From: Sinonovacula constricta
Lineage: Eukaryota; Mollusca; Bivalvia; Cardiida; Solecurtidae
Assembly (NCBI GenBank): GCA_007844125.1
Contig: CM017561.1
Coordinates: forward strand, 26,497,038 to 26,561,037
Direction of reading: 5' to 3'
DNA length: 64,000 bases
In this document: positions 13,855 through 41,089 of the stretch, in pieces
Layout of the letters: the number at the start of each line of letters is the position of its first letter
Numbering within the stretch: position 1 is the stretch's first letter
Program-made: the position numbers and the translations under genes
Notes under the pieces: generated by a model
The model's database searches: none
Seen by the model: only the letters and a program-made list of their open reading frames with translations
Told to the model about the DNA's origin: nothing

Positions 13855-14329
13855 CGTGTGTGCTAGCGTGCGTGTGTGCTAACGTGCGAGTGCTTGGGAG
13901 AGTGCCGGTGTCTAATTGTAGATCAAAAGTTAATATATGGGTTAATTTACATAAGACCTTTTTCATATTTTCCTGTCGCTGTTCTGTAAAAGTCAATCCT
14001 GAAAAGAACATCTACAACAAAAACGCATCATGTTAATATGCAATATCCAGGTAATTGGAGGATCTTTCCGAAGTTGTACCGGGAGACAAGACAAATACAT
14101 GCATGATAGTTTGGAATCGTTTTGCTCGGCTGAAAGATTAACTTATAGCAAAATTATCAGCTAAAACCGTTTTGTCGATTTGTTACAAATATAGCCACTG
14201 TTCAAATGAAAAGCCAGAAAACCGTCTGCCAGCAATCAATAGAATAGTCGTTTGGTATTTAATTGTGTTTTAAACTGTTTTTGTTACTTTTCTGGGATAG
14301 TTTTACTTATAACGTTTTACAACGTTTGT

Positions 14330-14595
14330 CTTCAACGCTTGTCTTTGAGAAAAGCCCACAAGAAGTGCTAGGTTACCGGTCCATAAACCGGTTTAACCAA
14401 GCCGGCCGCCCGTTTTTGCAGTATGACCATTCAAAGAGGGTAGTTTTGGGGCATTCTCAATTTATGTTATGCTTTGCCACCGTGTTATTGTCATTTTGAT
14501 ATTTAACATGCATACTTGTGTTCTTGTGTAGTGTTTGTTTTAACTTTGGTATATTTTGAAAGTCTCTTTAGACCTTGTCATATTTTCGTATTCAT
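14330..14595 (+). repeat. Dispersed repeat, longer diverged copy
   Basis: Follows the family order: TTTGAGAAA, AAGTGCTAGGTTA, AAACCGGTTTAA, then the tail TTTGGTATATTTTGAAAG and CCTTGTCATATTTTCGTATTC. Compare the fuller copy at 19840-20115. Confidence 0.6.
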
Positions 14596-16180
14596 GCTAA
14601 CATGCCTATACATAGTCTCGGGTCTTCTTCCACCAGCAATAACTTGACAACCGAAATACGTCGATATAATTATTTTTAGGAGTATTTGTCAGCAAATCAA
14701 GAATAAGAATACAAGTCTGACAATTACCGTAAAAAATCGCGCTTGGTATAATGATCAAAGTGAACGTTCTACATATTGGAAAACACGATGCCCACATCTG
14801 ATCACATTGTAACATAGAGCATATGCGGTTATATCATATTGTAAATTTGTAACACCGCCTGCAAGTGATTAAAATGTTGCTAAAATATTTGCCTTTTCCT
14901 AGACACATCTTAAGATGTATCACTTTTAAAGTGAATTGGTCATTACTTGGACACAGAATACACAGTACATCCGTTAACTTATAAATACAAGCCATAGACC
15001 TAAAATACAATTACAAACAAAATACATATACACCATAGAGTTGTGTCTTCAAAACAAATGGTAATATCATTGCCTTAATATGTGAAAACATGTATACTTT
15101 ATGTCATTTTGACAGTATTCTTATTTTTCAAAATGAAGTATTGTATTAATCAAGTATTTCGTCATAATTCAAAATATATATCAAACTATTTGTGCAACGC
15201 CTTGGCAGTTTGCTGTTGTTGTTTGTTTTTATACATTAACATGTGCTTTACTTTCATTTGCTACTTTCTTTCTATTAATAGAAAATCAATGCACCAATGC
15301 AGAAATCTTGTCAAACATACCAAGAAAACAACAATTATTGTAATGGCAAAATACTTATGCAATGAAATACACGGTGTTTGTCTTTCAGTAAAACAACAGT
15401 TTTAGGCAAACAAAAGTGTCATATTCAATTAAAGTTGCTAATATTTTTCTAGCGTGGCAAAGCTTTCGTAAAAGGGATTTTTAAGTAAAACACTTAATAA
15501 TAGAACGACACAATCCGTATTGCATACTTTTTTTAATAAGTGCGTCACTATAGAGCCAATTACCGTATTGTTTTTTCCTGATGTATATACAAGATGTTCA
15601 TAACCGCTAAGTCATGTATTAGGTTGTTAATATTTATAAGCCAACTAACACATGTCTGAAAAATCATCGCGACGCATTTGATTCTTCCAATCTAAGGACA
15701 AATTAAGCTTTTGAAGGACAACAGTTTCACATATATTCTTAGTGATCAGACGTAACATTTTCTATTTATCTCTTTGGCTCAACAATGTTTAATCTTTATG
15801 AATAAAACTTAAAAAATGCAAAATGTTTGAAATGTGACTTAGTAGCTTAAAAATCAATATGAGATTTACATTGATTTTTTAATGCTTGCTTCGATATGAG
15901 CAATAAATGTACTAGTTCATTTTATACTGATTTATTTTAATAAAACTATAAACTATTTTATATTTATTAAAAGCCGTCATCTTTTTGTAAGTTTAACAAA
16001 AGAACCGGCGAATTCTAAAAGTCTAGTAAGGAACATTTTGTCCAAGGTGGTGTTTATTCTATCGAAAGCTTACGTGTAAAAAAATGTGTATTTACGATCA
16101 ATGTTGTTTTCTGTCATTATTTTTAAAATTGACGCTGCAATATAATCAACGAAGGCAGCATATGGCGACCAAGAAACAAA
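14596..16180. other. No gene seen upstream of gene 1
   Basis: No exon with acceptable splice sites or recognisable protein. The frame at 15082-15405 reads as low-information hydrophobic sequence and is not supported. Confidence 0.4.
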
Positions 16181-16204
16181 TTAGCTGCTGGTTTAATTCT
16201 AAGA

Positions 16205-16340
16205 GCTGTTTGAAGGCGGGGCTGGACTAAAGTGGGCGGTACTGTCTTATGTGGACCTTGGGCTAGGGAGGATTTATAAGACAAGGTGATTCTGCACAGC
16301 ATTCATCGTTTTGGTGATTGCTTAACAGTAAAAAAGAAAC
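16205..16340 (+). promoter_or_regulatory. Gene 1 promoter with TATA box
   Basis: A TATA-like TTTATAAGA lies at 16273-16281, about 80 bp before the ATG. A GC-rich block (GAAGGCGGGGCTGGA, about 16213) stands upstream. The stretch from the TATA box to the expected start (AGACAAGGTGATTCTGCACA, then CATCGTT) closely resembles the gene 2 promoter (AGACAGGCTGATGCTGCACT, then CATCGTT) and its inverted copy. This suggests shared ancestry and perhaps shared regulation. Confidence 0.65.
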
Positions 16341-16354
16341 AGCTACGATCCAAG

Positions 16355-30604
<14,250 letters not shown>

Positions 30605-31139
30605 TCAAAAGCTCTACTGTATGCCTTTGGAACGAAGATATCATTTATTCCGTTTACCGATAAACAATATTCTTCTTATTGTGAACAGATATTTTATTGT
30701 TATAAACTACCTTGCTAACAAATGTTTTCATATGACATGTATGTTATACGGTAGTAAATAGGTAAATCCGTGTTTAATTGATAAATGTAAACAGACATTC
30801 TGATACATATTCGGAACAAAGTTGTCAATGTAATTTAACTTAAAATGTATAAGTCTAAATGCAAACAGAAGATAAATCATATCTTCAATCGAGGCTGAAG
30901 GCGGAACTTTCAGCTTGTAAACTTGGTATTTTGTTAATTGCGACAATTAAACTTACTGCTTGGCAAGTTGTTCTTGTTATCTTGCTACAACCCCACAAGA
31001 TGCAATATGATAAAGCTGTAAATTATTTGCTGCCGCAATATTGAACGATGTTGCTCCTTCGCTCATTCGTGTCTTCTACTATTACTGCTATTACTTTTGT
31101 TACAAATTTTACTCCTCCTACTACTACTAATTTCGTTAC
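30605..31139 (+). other. Probable gene 1 3' untranslated region
   Basis: Non-coding sequence after the stop. The first canonical-like poly(A) signal is ATTAAA at 30946-30951. If AATAAA at 31511 is used instead, the long ACT-triplet repeat would lie within the transcript. Confidence 0.4.
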
Positions 31140-31156
31140 TGCTTCTACTTCTACTT

Positions 31157-31221
<65 letters not shown>

Positions 31222-31236
31222 GCTACTACTTACTAT

Positions 31237-31283
<47 letters not shown>

Positions 31284-31425
31284 TTACTTCTGCTACCACT
31301 ACTATTACTACTACTACTACGACTACTACTACTACTACTACTTCTACTACTACTACTACCACTACTATTACTACTACTACTTCTACTACTACTACTACTA
31401 CGACTACTACTACGACTACTACTAC
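31140..31425. repeat. (ACT)n triplet repeat, long
   Basis: About 285 bp of near-perfect ACT/CTA triplets with scattered TTC, ATT and CGA variants. Frames on both strands (poly Thr, Leu, Tyr, Val, Ser) are artefacts. Confidence 0.95.
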
Positions 31426-31724
31426 TTACACATTTGTCTACAGACCTGTAAAATTATACCAAATCCAATTCTGACAACAACATTCAAGATAATATTTAGA
31501 TCGGAAAATCAATAAATACGTATTGTTGAAATCTTAAATAATAATTTCAAAATAAAAATAACTGAACCAAGGTTGTGTCCAATAAACAAAACTGTATGTA
31601 AAACCTTTTTTTCTCATAAACTGATTATCAGTTTTTCGGCATTTATATACAAATGTATGTCTTACAGCAATATTTAATATTGTTGCTCCTTCACTTCTTT
31701 TACTTTTACAACAACTAATTTTCT

Positions 31725-31854
31725 CACTACTACTACTAAAACAACAATAACTACTACTACTACTTCTTATTGTTATACTACCACTTCTTCTACTATTACT
31801 ATTTCTTTTACTACTACTACTATACTTCTACCCCTACTACTACTACTACTACTG

Positions 31855-31900
<46 letters not shown>

Positions 31901-31955
31901 TACTACTACTACTCTACTACTACTACTACTACTACTCTACTACTACTACTACATT
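31725..31955. repeat. (ACT)n triplet repeat, second block
   Basis: Interrupted ACT/CTA triplets, probably a duplicate of the block at 31140. Both are preceded by a TTGCTCCTTC motif (31050 and 31682). Confidence 0.9.
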
Positions 31956-33455
31956 TGACTACAGAACTGAAAAACTATTGTAAATACAGTTCTGTTAACA
32001 ACAACCAATATATGTTCAATATGTTAAAATAGGTAAATAAAAAAGGTCCTATCAAAACTTAAAAAGATATCGAAACTTTATCTACCAGTAGACAAAGGCA
32101 AACAAGGTACATGTAAATGTGACAAAAACACAGAGACGAAACATAACACGCATAAAGAAAAACCATCAGTTACCTGGTTTGTGAAGCGCTCCAACCTCGC
32201 ACTTCCTGAAGGTTTTTCTAGCAAACAAACAGTGTAAATAATAATATCCCATCAAAGTGAAACAACTAACAGTAAGCACCTGCATCGGGAGTTAAAACAG
32301 ATACAATGAACTTATATAAATACATAATAACTAATAATAAAATAAACTATAAACATATGTACAGTAGATAAAAGCCTCGGCAACGTAAAAATAAAAAATC
32401 CAAACGAGAGGTTAGTTTGGAATAAAACATTCCAAGCGCTGATATATTATAAGAACAAATAAAACAGCCCAGGCGCTGATATATTATAAGAACAAATAAA
32501 GCAGCCCAAGCGCTGATATATAACAAGATCAATTTAAATATGGTATATAAAGCCATGACATCATATGCCAAAAGTGAAGTGTAAAAAATACGAAAGAAAA
32601 CGTCCAATTTTAGAAAACAACCTACCAACAAGATAAAATGTAGTATTGTTAAGAGCTAATAAGTTAAAAACAGTTAAAAAAGCCGAGCATTTATCCGCAG
32701 TTGGCATATTATATATAAGAAAGGTAATAACAATCCCGATGTTACACCTAATGTGCAATCTCACGTAAAGGGTGTGGCGACTGTTCATGTTGTCTCACCT
32801 ATATAGGGCACGACTGGAGAGATGAAGAGACAAGAATTCCAACAGTAACTGTCCAATTATGGCTTTAAGTCACTGTTGTCATATAGTCTCCACGACCTGT
32901 CCGGTCATCGTGTAATTTAAAAGCAATGCAAGTTCTTGACTGTAAAAGGGTCAATTGCAAGCAATGCAGTACAACGAAGGATTCCCGGGTTGTAACCGTC
33001 AGCAATACATTTTCTGATAAGTTTTGTAAAGTGGTCAGAAAAGTTTTTGAGACCCTTGATTTTCTTTAACTTGTATAAAAACATTTCCATAAAATGCAGG
33101 ATGGCTTATGCCTTTCTGAATTAGTGTTTTCATACTGCTATTTTACTTAGAAGCAATAAAACCATTGAGGTGAAAGCATTCATTTTGAAAACGCCTTTTT
33201 TAATTTATGAAAAAAAAACTAGTTTAGTTAACGCTATGTTAAACTCTTTTCGGGGTAGAAATAGATGTTTTTGAAAAATTGTAGTTTAGATAGGAAAATT
33301 CTTAAAATCTTACATTATCATTTTAAACTATAAACACCTGAACTCAGGTTGTTTTGAACTAACAAAATTGAATATAACACTGGTACAGTTAAACTGATAA
33401 TTTGTTATCTAGGCTTTATAAAACAATACCAACAATAACTATTTATAATAATGAA
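31956..33455. other. No gene seen; one inverted dispersed repeat
   Basis: No supported gene. A three-fold imperfect repeat of about 40 bp (CAAGCGCTGATATATTATAA variants) lies at about 32433-32525. Confidence 0.45.
32085..32235 (-). repeat. Dispersed repeat, inverted copy
   Basis: Reverse complement of the family: CTCCAACCTCGCACTTCCTG matches the inverse of CAGGAAGTGCGAGGTTAGAG at 19876, and CAGAGACGAAACATAACACG matches the inverse of 1118-1137. Confidence 0.6.
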
Positions 33456-33457
33456 AA

Positions 33458-33587
<130 letters not shown>

Positions 33588-33814
33588 GATTGGAACAAGG
33601 AAGAGTGTCTTGATGTTAAGAAATATATTCGTTGTTCAGTTTAAAAAGAGCAAAATCATCTTTGAAGATATATTTATGGCAAGGATATGGAGCAATAAAA
33701 CATTTTTTTCTAACTATAACATTTTAATATTTCTTTTTCAGTTCTGTTAATAAATTTATTTAACAAGAAGAACAGTATAAAAGACTATGGCATGCAAAAA
33801 ATAATAAAGAAACA

Positions 33815-34605
33815 AAAAACAGATTGGTTTCTGGCACACTTCATACAATGAACCAACAATTAAATTGCTTTCTGTACACATTATCTTTAGCAACAATAAC
33901 AAGTTTTTGGTTTGGCAAACTTTATCTATTGTATCCACAATTACATAGGTGTCTGTCATACATTATCTCTTGTATCAACAAGTAGATTAGTGTCAAACAC
34001 ACCTTATCTACAACATCAACAACTAGATTGGATTTTTATTTTATTTTATCTATTGTATCAAAAACTTGATTGGCTTTCGGCCCACCTTATTTATTGTAAC
34101 AACAACAAGATTGGCTTCTGGTACACCTTATATGTTGTATCAACAACTAGGTTGGGTGTTTGCACCCATTATTTATTGTTTCAACAACTGGATTAGTTTC
34201 AAGCACACCTTATTTATCGTATCAATAACTAGATTGGGTTCTTCACACCTTATCCTTTGTATGGACACCTTCATTGGTTTTTGGCAGACCTTATCGATTG
34301 TATCCACAACTAAATTGGTCTCTTGCACACCTTATCTATTGTATCAACAGGTAGATTTAGTGCTAACACACCGTATCTATAGTGTCAGCAACAGGATTGG
34401 TTACATCTTATCTCTAGTATCAACACTTAGATTGGATTTTGGCACACCTTGTAAATTATATCAACATGTAGATTTTTTTTTGGCACACCGTATCTATTTA
34501 ATCATAAGCTAGATTAATTTCTTTCAGACCTTATCTATTGTATCAACGACAAGATTTGTTTCTGACACACCTTATCTATTGTATCAACAACTTTATTAGT
34601 CACAG
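33815..34605. repeat. 42-bp minisatellite, about 18 diverged copies
   Basis: Tandem copies of about 41-42 bp: CTTATCTATTGTATCAACAA followed by CTAGATTGGTTTCTGGCACAC, with many substitutions between copies. The frames across it on the plus strand simply follow the repeat and are not genes. Confidence 0.85.
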
Positions 34606-35744
34606 ATTTTGAAGAGTCAATCTCTTTCAGGGACCACGAATATTAATATCGTAAAAAGTAAACATTTTCAGGATTGTTAAACCGCTACAATATTATTACA
34701 CATAATACCGTAAATTCCTAATTTACACACAACGTCTACAGTATTTTTTAACAAACACAAAGATGATATTATGTTGTTGTTGTGTACATGTAATGATGAA
34801 CATTTACATTTTTAAATATTTAATATGTTTATGAAAGCGGTATTTTAAACATTTCATTAATAGTTGAGAGCAACGAACACTTAAGGCAGGGTCATCTGCT
34901 GAATCCTTTCTAAATTGAAGTATTTGTTTATCTTATTTCGAAGACCGAGCAAGGGTACCGATTTTTTCCTTGATTTTGTTAATAATTGATATATTTGTAA
35001 CAATAGTCACAGGATATAAACAATCTCAAATATTCTACTAGTTTTTTATTATCTGTCGTTCTTTTAAATTGTTCGTAATTTAAAAGAAATGTAATTAAGT
35101 TGAATGTAATATGTTGCTTCACATTAAATAAATATAAATACTTGTGTGTTTATACTTTTATTTTTTGGTAAGGTATCTACTATTCAGATCTACACACTCA
35201 CACAAACACACACACACACACACAGACATACACACTCACACATATATATATATATTAAATCCATTTAAAATATGTACAACACTTAAGAGCAGAAACTACC
35301 CAATTGTTAACACGGTTAGCATTGGCAGAGCATGTGTGACATAAACATATTCTTTCACTGACATTGCCTTTGTTTTTTAACAATGACGTGATTTGTTTGT
35401 GTCATGACATGTTAAAGAACATATTGAAAAATTTAAATTAAAATGTTCCCTTTCTTTTATGTCTTCTAAAAACAAATTCTACATACAAATAAATTAAACA
35501 TGAGAACTACAAAAAAAAAACAAAAAAATAAAACGTTTACGCAGATCGAATGTCAAATTCTTATTTTCAAATTGCAGGATTGTACTAAATTTAACACAAT
35601 CTCTTCAGTACCATATTCATGGTTAAATATTTCTTTCACTAAAACATGTATCTTTTATTTTATTAATTCGTATTCGCAGCTTTTTTTTAAAACCCAAGAA
35701 AAAGCTTGTGGGGACGAATTGCGCGATGAAGACTCGGCGAATAT
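34606..35744. other. No gene seen
   Basis: AT-rich sequence with a CA-rich and TA-rich stretch at about 35193-35255. No exon or RNA gene recognised. Confidence 0.45.
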
Positions 35745-36070
35745 TTCAAGAATATATGACAAAGTCCTATGAGCATTGCGAAATATTTCAAACAGTGAAA
35801 AGGCACAAGACAAAGGTATTTCACGTGCAAGACAAGTGAAAAGTAAGAACATTCTTTTATGAGTCATTTAACTAAATGAGCAAATCCGACAGTAACCGCC
35901 TTGGAACGGTCAGTCGGCAATATGGGCCGACTGGGATGCTTAAACCGGTTTTCCAGAGCTCTAACCTCGCACTTCCTTATGAGTTTCTCAAATGCAAGCA
36001 ATGCAAAGAAAAATTATCTATTTGAACACAAAAATGTCCAAGTGCTGATGTTTTCTTTAATAAGTCATGA
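35745..36070 (-). repeat. Dispersed repeat, inverted, nearly full copy
   Basis: Contains in inverse order the whole family signature: GACAAAGTCCTATGAGCATT, CAGTAACCGCCTTGGAACGG, a palindromic AGTCGGC...GCCGACT core at 35911-35931, AAACCGGTTTTCCAGAGCTC and CTCGCACTTCC. Confidence 0.7.
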
Positions 36071-36394
36071 CGAAAGTAGTGACGTCATTGAAAAATAATG
36101 TTCAGTGTTTTGAAAAGAAAGGGGAATTATTTCGATTAGTAAAACTAAACAAGAATGGTTGATTATAAGTGAAATTAACTATTTGAATCCGGAATAAACA
36201 TGACCTGAGCAGAATAAATAGTTGTAGCATCCTGTTCACCTGAAGATGGAATTGAGGAACCAAAGTCCAATGTCAATCAAAGGAAATACACGTAACAATC
36301 CTTATACGATGAATTAAATGGCAACATAGATTACATGCACGGGGAGATTTTTTACGACCGCCACACTGCACAATTAACATTGTTGTGATCATAA

Positions 36395-36548
36395 ATAAGA
36401 ATATATGACAACGTCCTATGAGCATTGCAACATATATCAAACTGTGAACAGGCACAGGACAAAGGTATTTCATGTGCAAGTGAAAGGGAAGAACATTTTT
36501 GTTATGAGTCATTTAACTGAAAGAGCAAACCCGACAGTTACCGCTTAG
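36395..36548 (-). repeat. Dispersed repeat, inverted partial copy
   Basis: Starts AACGTCCTATGAGCATTGCA and ends CCCGACAGTTACCGCTTAG, a truncated copy close to the one at 35745. Confidence 0.65.
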
Positions 36549-36638
36549 AACAGGAGTGCTTAAACAATTAGTCATGTGTTGTGTTAGACTTGGACATACT
36601 GTGATAATAATTAAACACATCTTCCCGAAAACTTTGAT

Positions 36639-37625
36639 AGATGTATGTGTAATATTTTATTAAGGGTTGTTAAGATTTAAGCGTTGTTGTCTCACTTTTA
36701 AAAGATATTGCTTTTTGTAGACACAATTCGGAGAAATAAATAGGTCATGTAAATTCAGTATTTTATTGCAGTCCGAAATGGTTTTCCACACTGAGGCGGA
36801 AGCTGGTGACTTTTTAACCTTTCAAAGTCGTACCGAGTTTTTTGTTGTTGTTGTTGTCTGTTGTTGTTTGTTTTACTTTTGGGTTGTTTTGTTGTGCGTT
36901 TTGTTTGTTTGTTTGTTTTGTGTTTTGTTGTTGATGTTGCTATTGCTGCTTTATAGAGAGTTCGTACAATATTGTTTGAGTAGGTGTATTTTACAGATTT
37001 TGTGTTGATATTATTATAAGCGACTTTAATGCTGTGCATCCGCTCTTTTTCTCGTACTCTTATGCTGTAAAAAATTCAGCTGCCTGCATTGCAATGTAGC
37101 TCTACTTGGACATAAGTATTAAGTTTTCCCCACCAAAAAAAAAATAATTACCTTACGTCGCTACTTTGACTGGAATTATGCTATTGAAAATCAAGAAAAA
37201 TGTTGAAGGACATGATGACAGAATGTTTCCTTGTTGAGCACCGACTGTTGTTTTGGAAAGCTCAACCACTGGTGAAAATTAAAAGGGAAATGAGGACAGA
37301 TTGATTAAGTGGATAATGTCTGTATCATTGAAACTCATCTATCCCCCAAATAATTATAATTAAACATTACACATTGTCAAAGCTTCTTTTTTCCACACCG
37401 ATGGCATAGTGGATCAGCATTCGCCACTTTGTTATACATTGTCGCTGTATTTTAAAGCTCCGGAATGCTTTTTTTATTCAAAAGATTGGTCCCAGACACA
37501 TTCAAACCAGCAGTAAGCCGTCCTTGCAGGAACGTTATAGTCAAAGCTTACTATCACTGCAGAATGGCATCTTTCTTAACCTTTTTCTATAAACTTCTTG
37601 ATAAAGCCATCTTGAAAAAAAAATA
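36639..37625 (+). repeat. Segmental duplication, segment A (direct copy)
   Basis: Matches 41090-42415 in inverted orientation (for example CAGTCCGAAATGGTTTTCCA and AGGAACGTTATAGTCAAAGC). It contains TTG/GTTT-rich simple sequence at about 36840-36930. The frame at 36766-37008 and its inverted counterpart are not supported as genes. The left edge (ATAG, 36637-36640) marks the start of the duplicated unit. Confidence 0.85.
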
Positions 37626-37748
37626 TTTAAAAAATAAAATAAATTTTTGCGATACTCAAAGCACTGTTTTGCAAATTATTGTTTTCCTGATTTGAATTAC
37701 TATATGACCAACCTAAATTACAAAATTAAGAGTCACAATGCAATAGTA

Positions 37749-39826
37749 CTCTGCAAAGCGTTTAAGAATGTGTATAACTCATAAACAAACCATACCATTT
37801 AACTATAACTTTAAGTTTTAAATGCACTTAAAAATCGCAAGGCCATGATTTTGCTAACTAAAGCAGACAAAAAACAACAACAACAAAAACACATTTTTCT
37901 AATGATGATTATCAATACAAAAATATAAGTTTCAATATGACAATTATACAATTACGGAAAGCCATATAAGGAGCTAGTCACACCGGAAATTCTGTTTAAT
38001 CACCACTCCAATGATGCGTGGGGTCTTCATTGCCCGTAACGTGAGATTGCATATCGGTATTACTTCGAAATATTGGCCACCTTTGCAATATTGCATGCGA
38101 TTTGAAAATATTCTCGCCCTATGATTTAAATATTTCGGGATCTCGTCACCTACACTGGATTTATAATATTATAAACTAGGTTACTTAGATAGGTTGCTCT
38201 TTTTTGATTTTCTTCTGTTATCTAATATTTTTATACTTCACTCCTGTTATATATTTTTCATCTGTGTTTCAAATGATGCCATTACACCCTTGTCGCATGA
38301 TGTAAATACCTAGTTTGCTTCTACATCATTGCTTGGATTGTTTTTATTTCAAACGACTTTATAAACTTGTAGTTGCGAGGTATTTATCTCTTGTACATAT
38401 TAGTCATATTTTAGGTAGCTCTCTACATTTATTATTTTGTTCAGTTATGTACCCCTAATATAAGTGCTTATTGTTAATTGTCCCACATTGATCAATGGTT
38501 CCCTTCTAGAGAACCGTTTTAGGCGTTTCTGCGCTCTGTTTAAATCTTTTAAATTACCTTTAGTCGGCTATTTCGACGACTGGCCATTCCAACGCAACAC
38601 CTGTTGTCTTTTCTCTATTAACAAAGTGTCATTTCTTACCGTGTTTGTCAGTCGTTACATTTAAATTGCATGCATGTGATTTGGCTATGGCAAGTTTAAA
38701 TGTTAAGTTATAAACCTTTCAGTGTGTACACTTGTGGCATAACTCAAATCTTAACATTTATGACTACAAAAAAATGTAAAATATTTTGCCATAGACATAG
38801 AATTAAAAATATATTTCATGAAATACTCTTATGATCACACGCATGCTTGATCACTCGTATAATGAATCTATTGACATTTCTACCTAGTAGGATATCTTTT
38901 TACATTACCAAATTCTCGCTTACCCCTCACATGAACAGAGACTGACCAATCAAATCGCTTGGAATTCATATGCATGCATAATGAATATTTGCGTTGTTAT
39001 TTGTTTTGTGTTACTTTTACAAATACATGGTATTTTATGTTAAAATATCACTTTTTCATTTATTTTGCATTTCTTTGATAAATCAGTAAACTATTTGCTG
39101 AATTAAACAAATTTTACCACTAATATACTGATCAAAAGACATCTGCAAATTTCACCATCACAACTGGCGTTTATATTATTATAAAAAGAAATTTGACAAA
39201 CTATGCTTTGTTTTTTGTTTTAATTTCATATTTATTAATTATAAGCTTAACCGATAATGAACGAAACAAGAAATCTCAAATTATACATATGGCAATGCAA
39301 TCATGGAAACAGATGTTTCTGATACATGCGTGGTAGATGTGTAAACATTAAAGTAAATAGGTTGCCTAGTCACATATGATGTCACTATAAAATTCAATTA
39401 ATATTTAATTAACAACTGGTTACATATGAAACGAATATTAATGTTCTAAAGAACTATCTTTACTGAAAACACATTTCCTTAACAAATTGTGGCATGTGAC
39501 GAAAAGTAATTAATATAAATACAGAAGGTGCCGCATTACTGAACGGCAAAACTTAAAGTAGACGGTTGATTGCTGATTGATGATTAAACTGAATTTTAAA
39601 TTAGATAGCAGGTGGTCGAATCTCTAGAACGAAAGAACGTAGTCTTACATACGTAGCCTAAGTCTTTCTTGCTATTTGTTTTGTTCGCAAATGATCAATG
39701 ACGTTGTCATTCAAATTTGTTTGAATATGCATAAAACTGGTTTTCGACCAAAATAAGGTTCAGAGCCAAAGGATACACAAATACATGTATGCACATGAAT
39801 AGATTCAGTGGTTGTTCATATTTTTA

Positions 39827-39896
<70 letters not shown>

Positions 39897-41089
39897 GAGG
39901 ACAAGAACTCTTGATAATTCGAGTTTGTATCCGTGAGCATCGTGCATTTAACACTGAAAGACATATAACATTGTATACATATTTTATCTCTCCTAAGAAA
40001 TTACGCTGTTTCTGTCGGCTTTTTTTTCGAATATAACGTTAGAACCAGACCTCCGCCATAACGGTCACAGTCAACACAGGGATTTAATTTAGTTTAAAAT
40101 GATACTACTCGGTGGATTAAATTGTTCACCACCATATGTCTACATGCTATTGGAACCCATGTAAATGATCCACAAGGCTTCTTGGTAGTCCTGCTTAACT
40201 CTGACGTACCTAGAACATGGTTGTGGTCTAAGAATGGGCGAAACACTTCTTGTTATACAACCTGATGATCCTATAAACATAAATTATAAATTACCATGAA
40301 AATTATTGCTAAGGCGCAATGCATATATATGTTTATATCTTATCATTAAAAAGTGGTGCAATCAAATGATGAACTATCCAAAAATAAAATGGCCTGCATT
40401 TTCTTTAAAGAGGGGGACTACTATTACAGGTTAACCACATCATAATAAATATGGAATATTATATTAAAATATATTTATTTTATATTTATATTTACATTTT
40501 TATAATCAACATTATTGTCCATCATCTCAATACCAACCTTTAGTTTTAAAGTATAGGTTTATTTATCCTATAAAATGGAATATTGAAACTAGTTGTATTT
40601 AGTTTTATTGTTCTACCGGTCTGCGAATAAGCATGTACATGTCTCTTAATATCACTACGAAGCATTTGCCTAAAACACAAGTTTTAAAGCCACGATAACG
40701 TTAAATAATGAAAGAAACACAATGTCAAATTAAATATTCATTTGAATTTAATTGCGACAAAAGACGACTTTACGATTATTAAAGAAAATGGTGACTTCAA
40801 CCCAATACACAGTTTAGTGAATTATGGATTATTTATAGCGATGTCCTTTACACATTCGTAATGGCTTTGCGTCAACAAACAGCCACTTGCAAGAAATAAT
40901 TATTATTTCAATGAAAAATACTTATCATTTTTACCATATGTTTTTCAGGATGTTGACGTTGCATTAGGTTTAATTTAAACTAGATGCTTATTTGAGAGGA
41001 TTGGAGCTAAGTGTGGGAAGAGTGATAGAGTTTGGGGGTTGGATCAGAGAGAATTGGTGTGTGAAAATGCAATTCTTGATTCGCGCTCT
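37749..41089 (+). repeat. Segmental duplication, segment B copy 1
   Basis: Direct repeat of 43594-47100, highly similar over about 3.3 kb, from CTCTGCAAAGCGTTTAAGAA to the ending TTCGCGCTCT. Differences are substitutions and microsatellite lengths. No gene was found; the 66-codon frame at 38464-38664 is kept in both copies but overlaps a diverged dispersed-repeat core (AGTCGGC...CGACTGGCCATTCC). Confidence 0.92.
39833..39891. repeat. (TA)n microsatellite in B1
   Basis: About 29 TA units, shorter than the matching run in B2. Confidence 0.95.

Noticed and set aside
13748..14036. Frames rich in Cys-Val and Thr-His
   Set aside because: Translation of a GT microsatellite in both directions.
31048..31515. 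Long open frames on both strands (poly Tyr, Leu, Thr, Val)
   Set aside because: Pure product of the ACT triplet repeat; no start context, no domain.
33912..34512. Overlapping 94- and 148-codon frames
   Set aside because: They follow the 42-bp minisatellite; the repeated YQQL-type peptide is an artefact.
38464..38664. 66-codon frame conserved in both B copies (also 44311-44511)
   Set aside because: The copies are recent duplicates, so conservation is uninformative, and the frame overlaps a diverged dispersed repeat.
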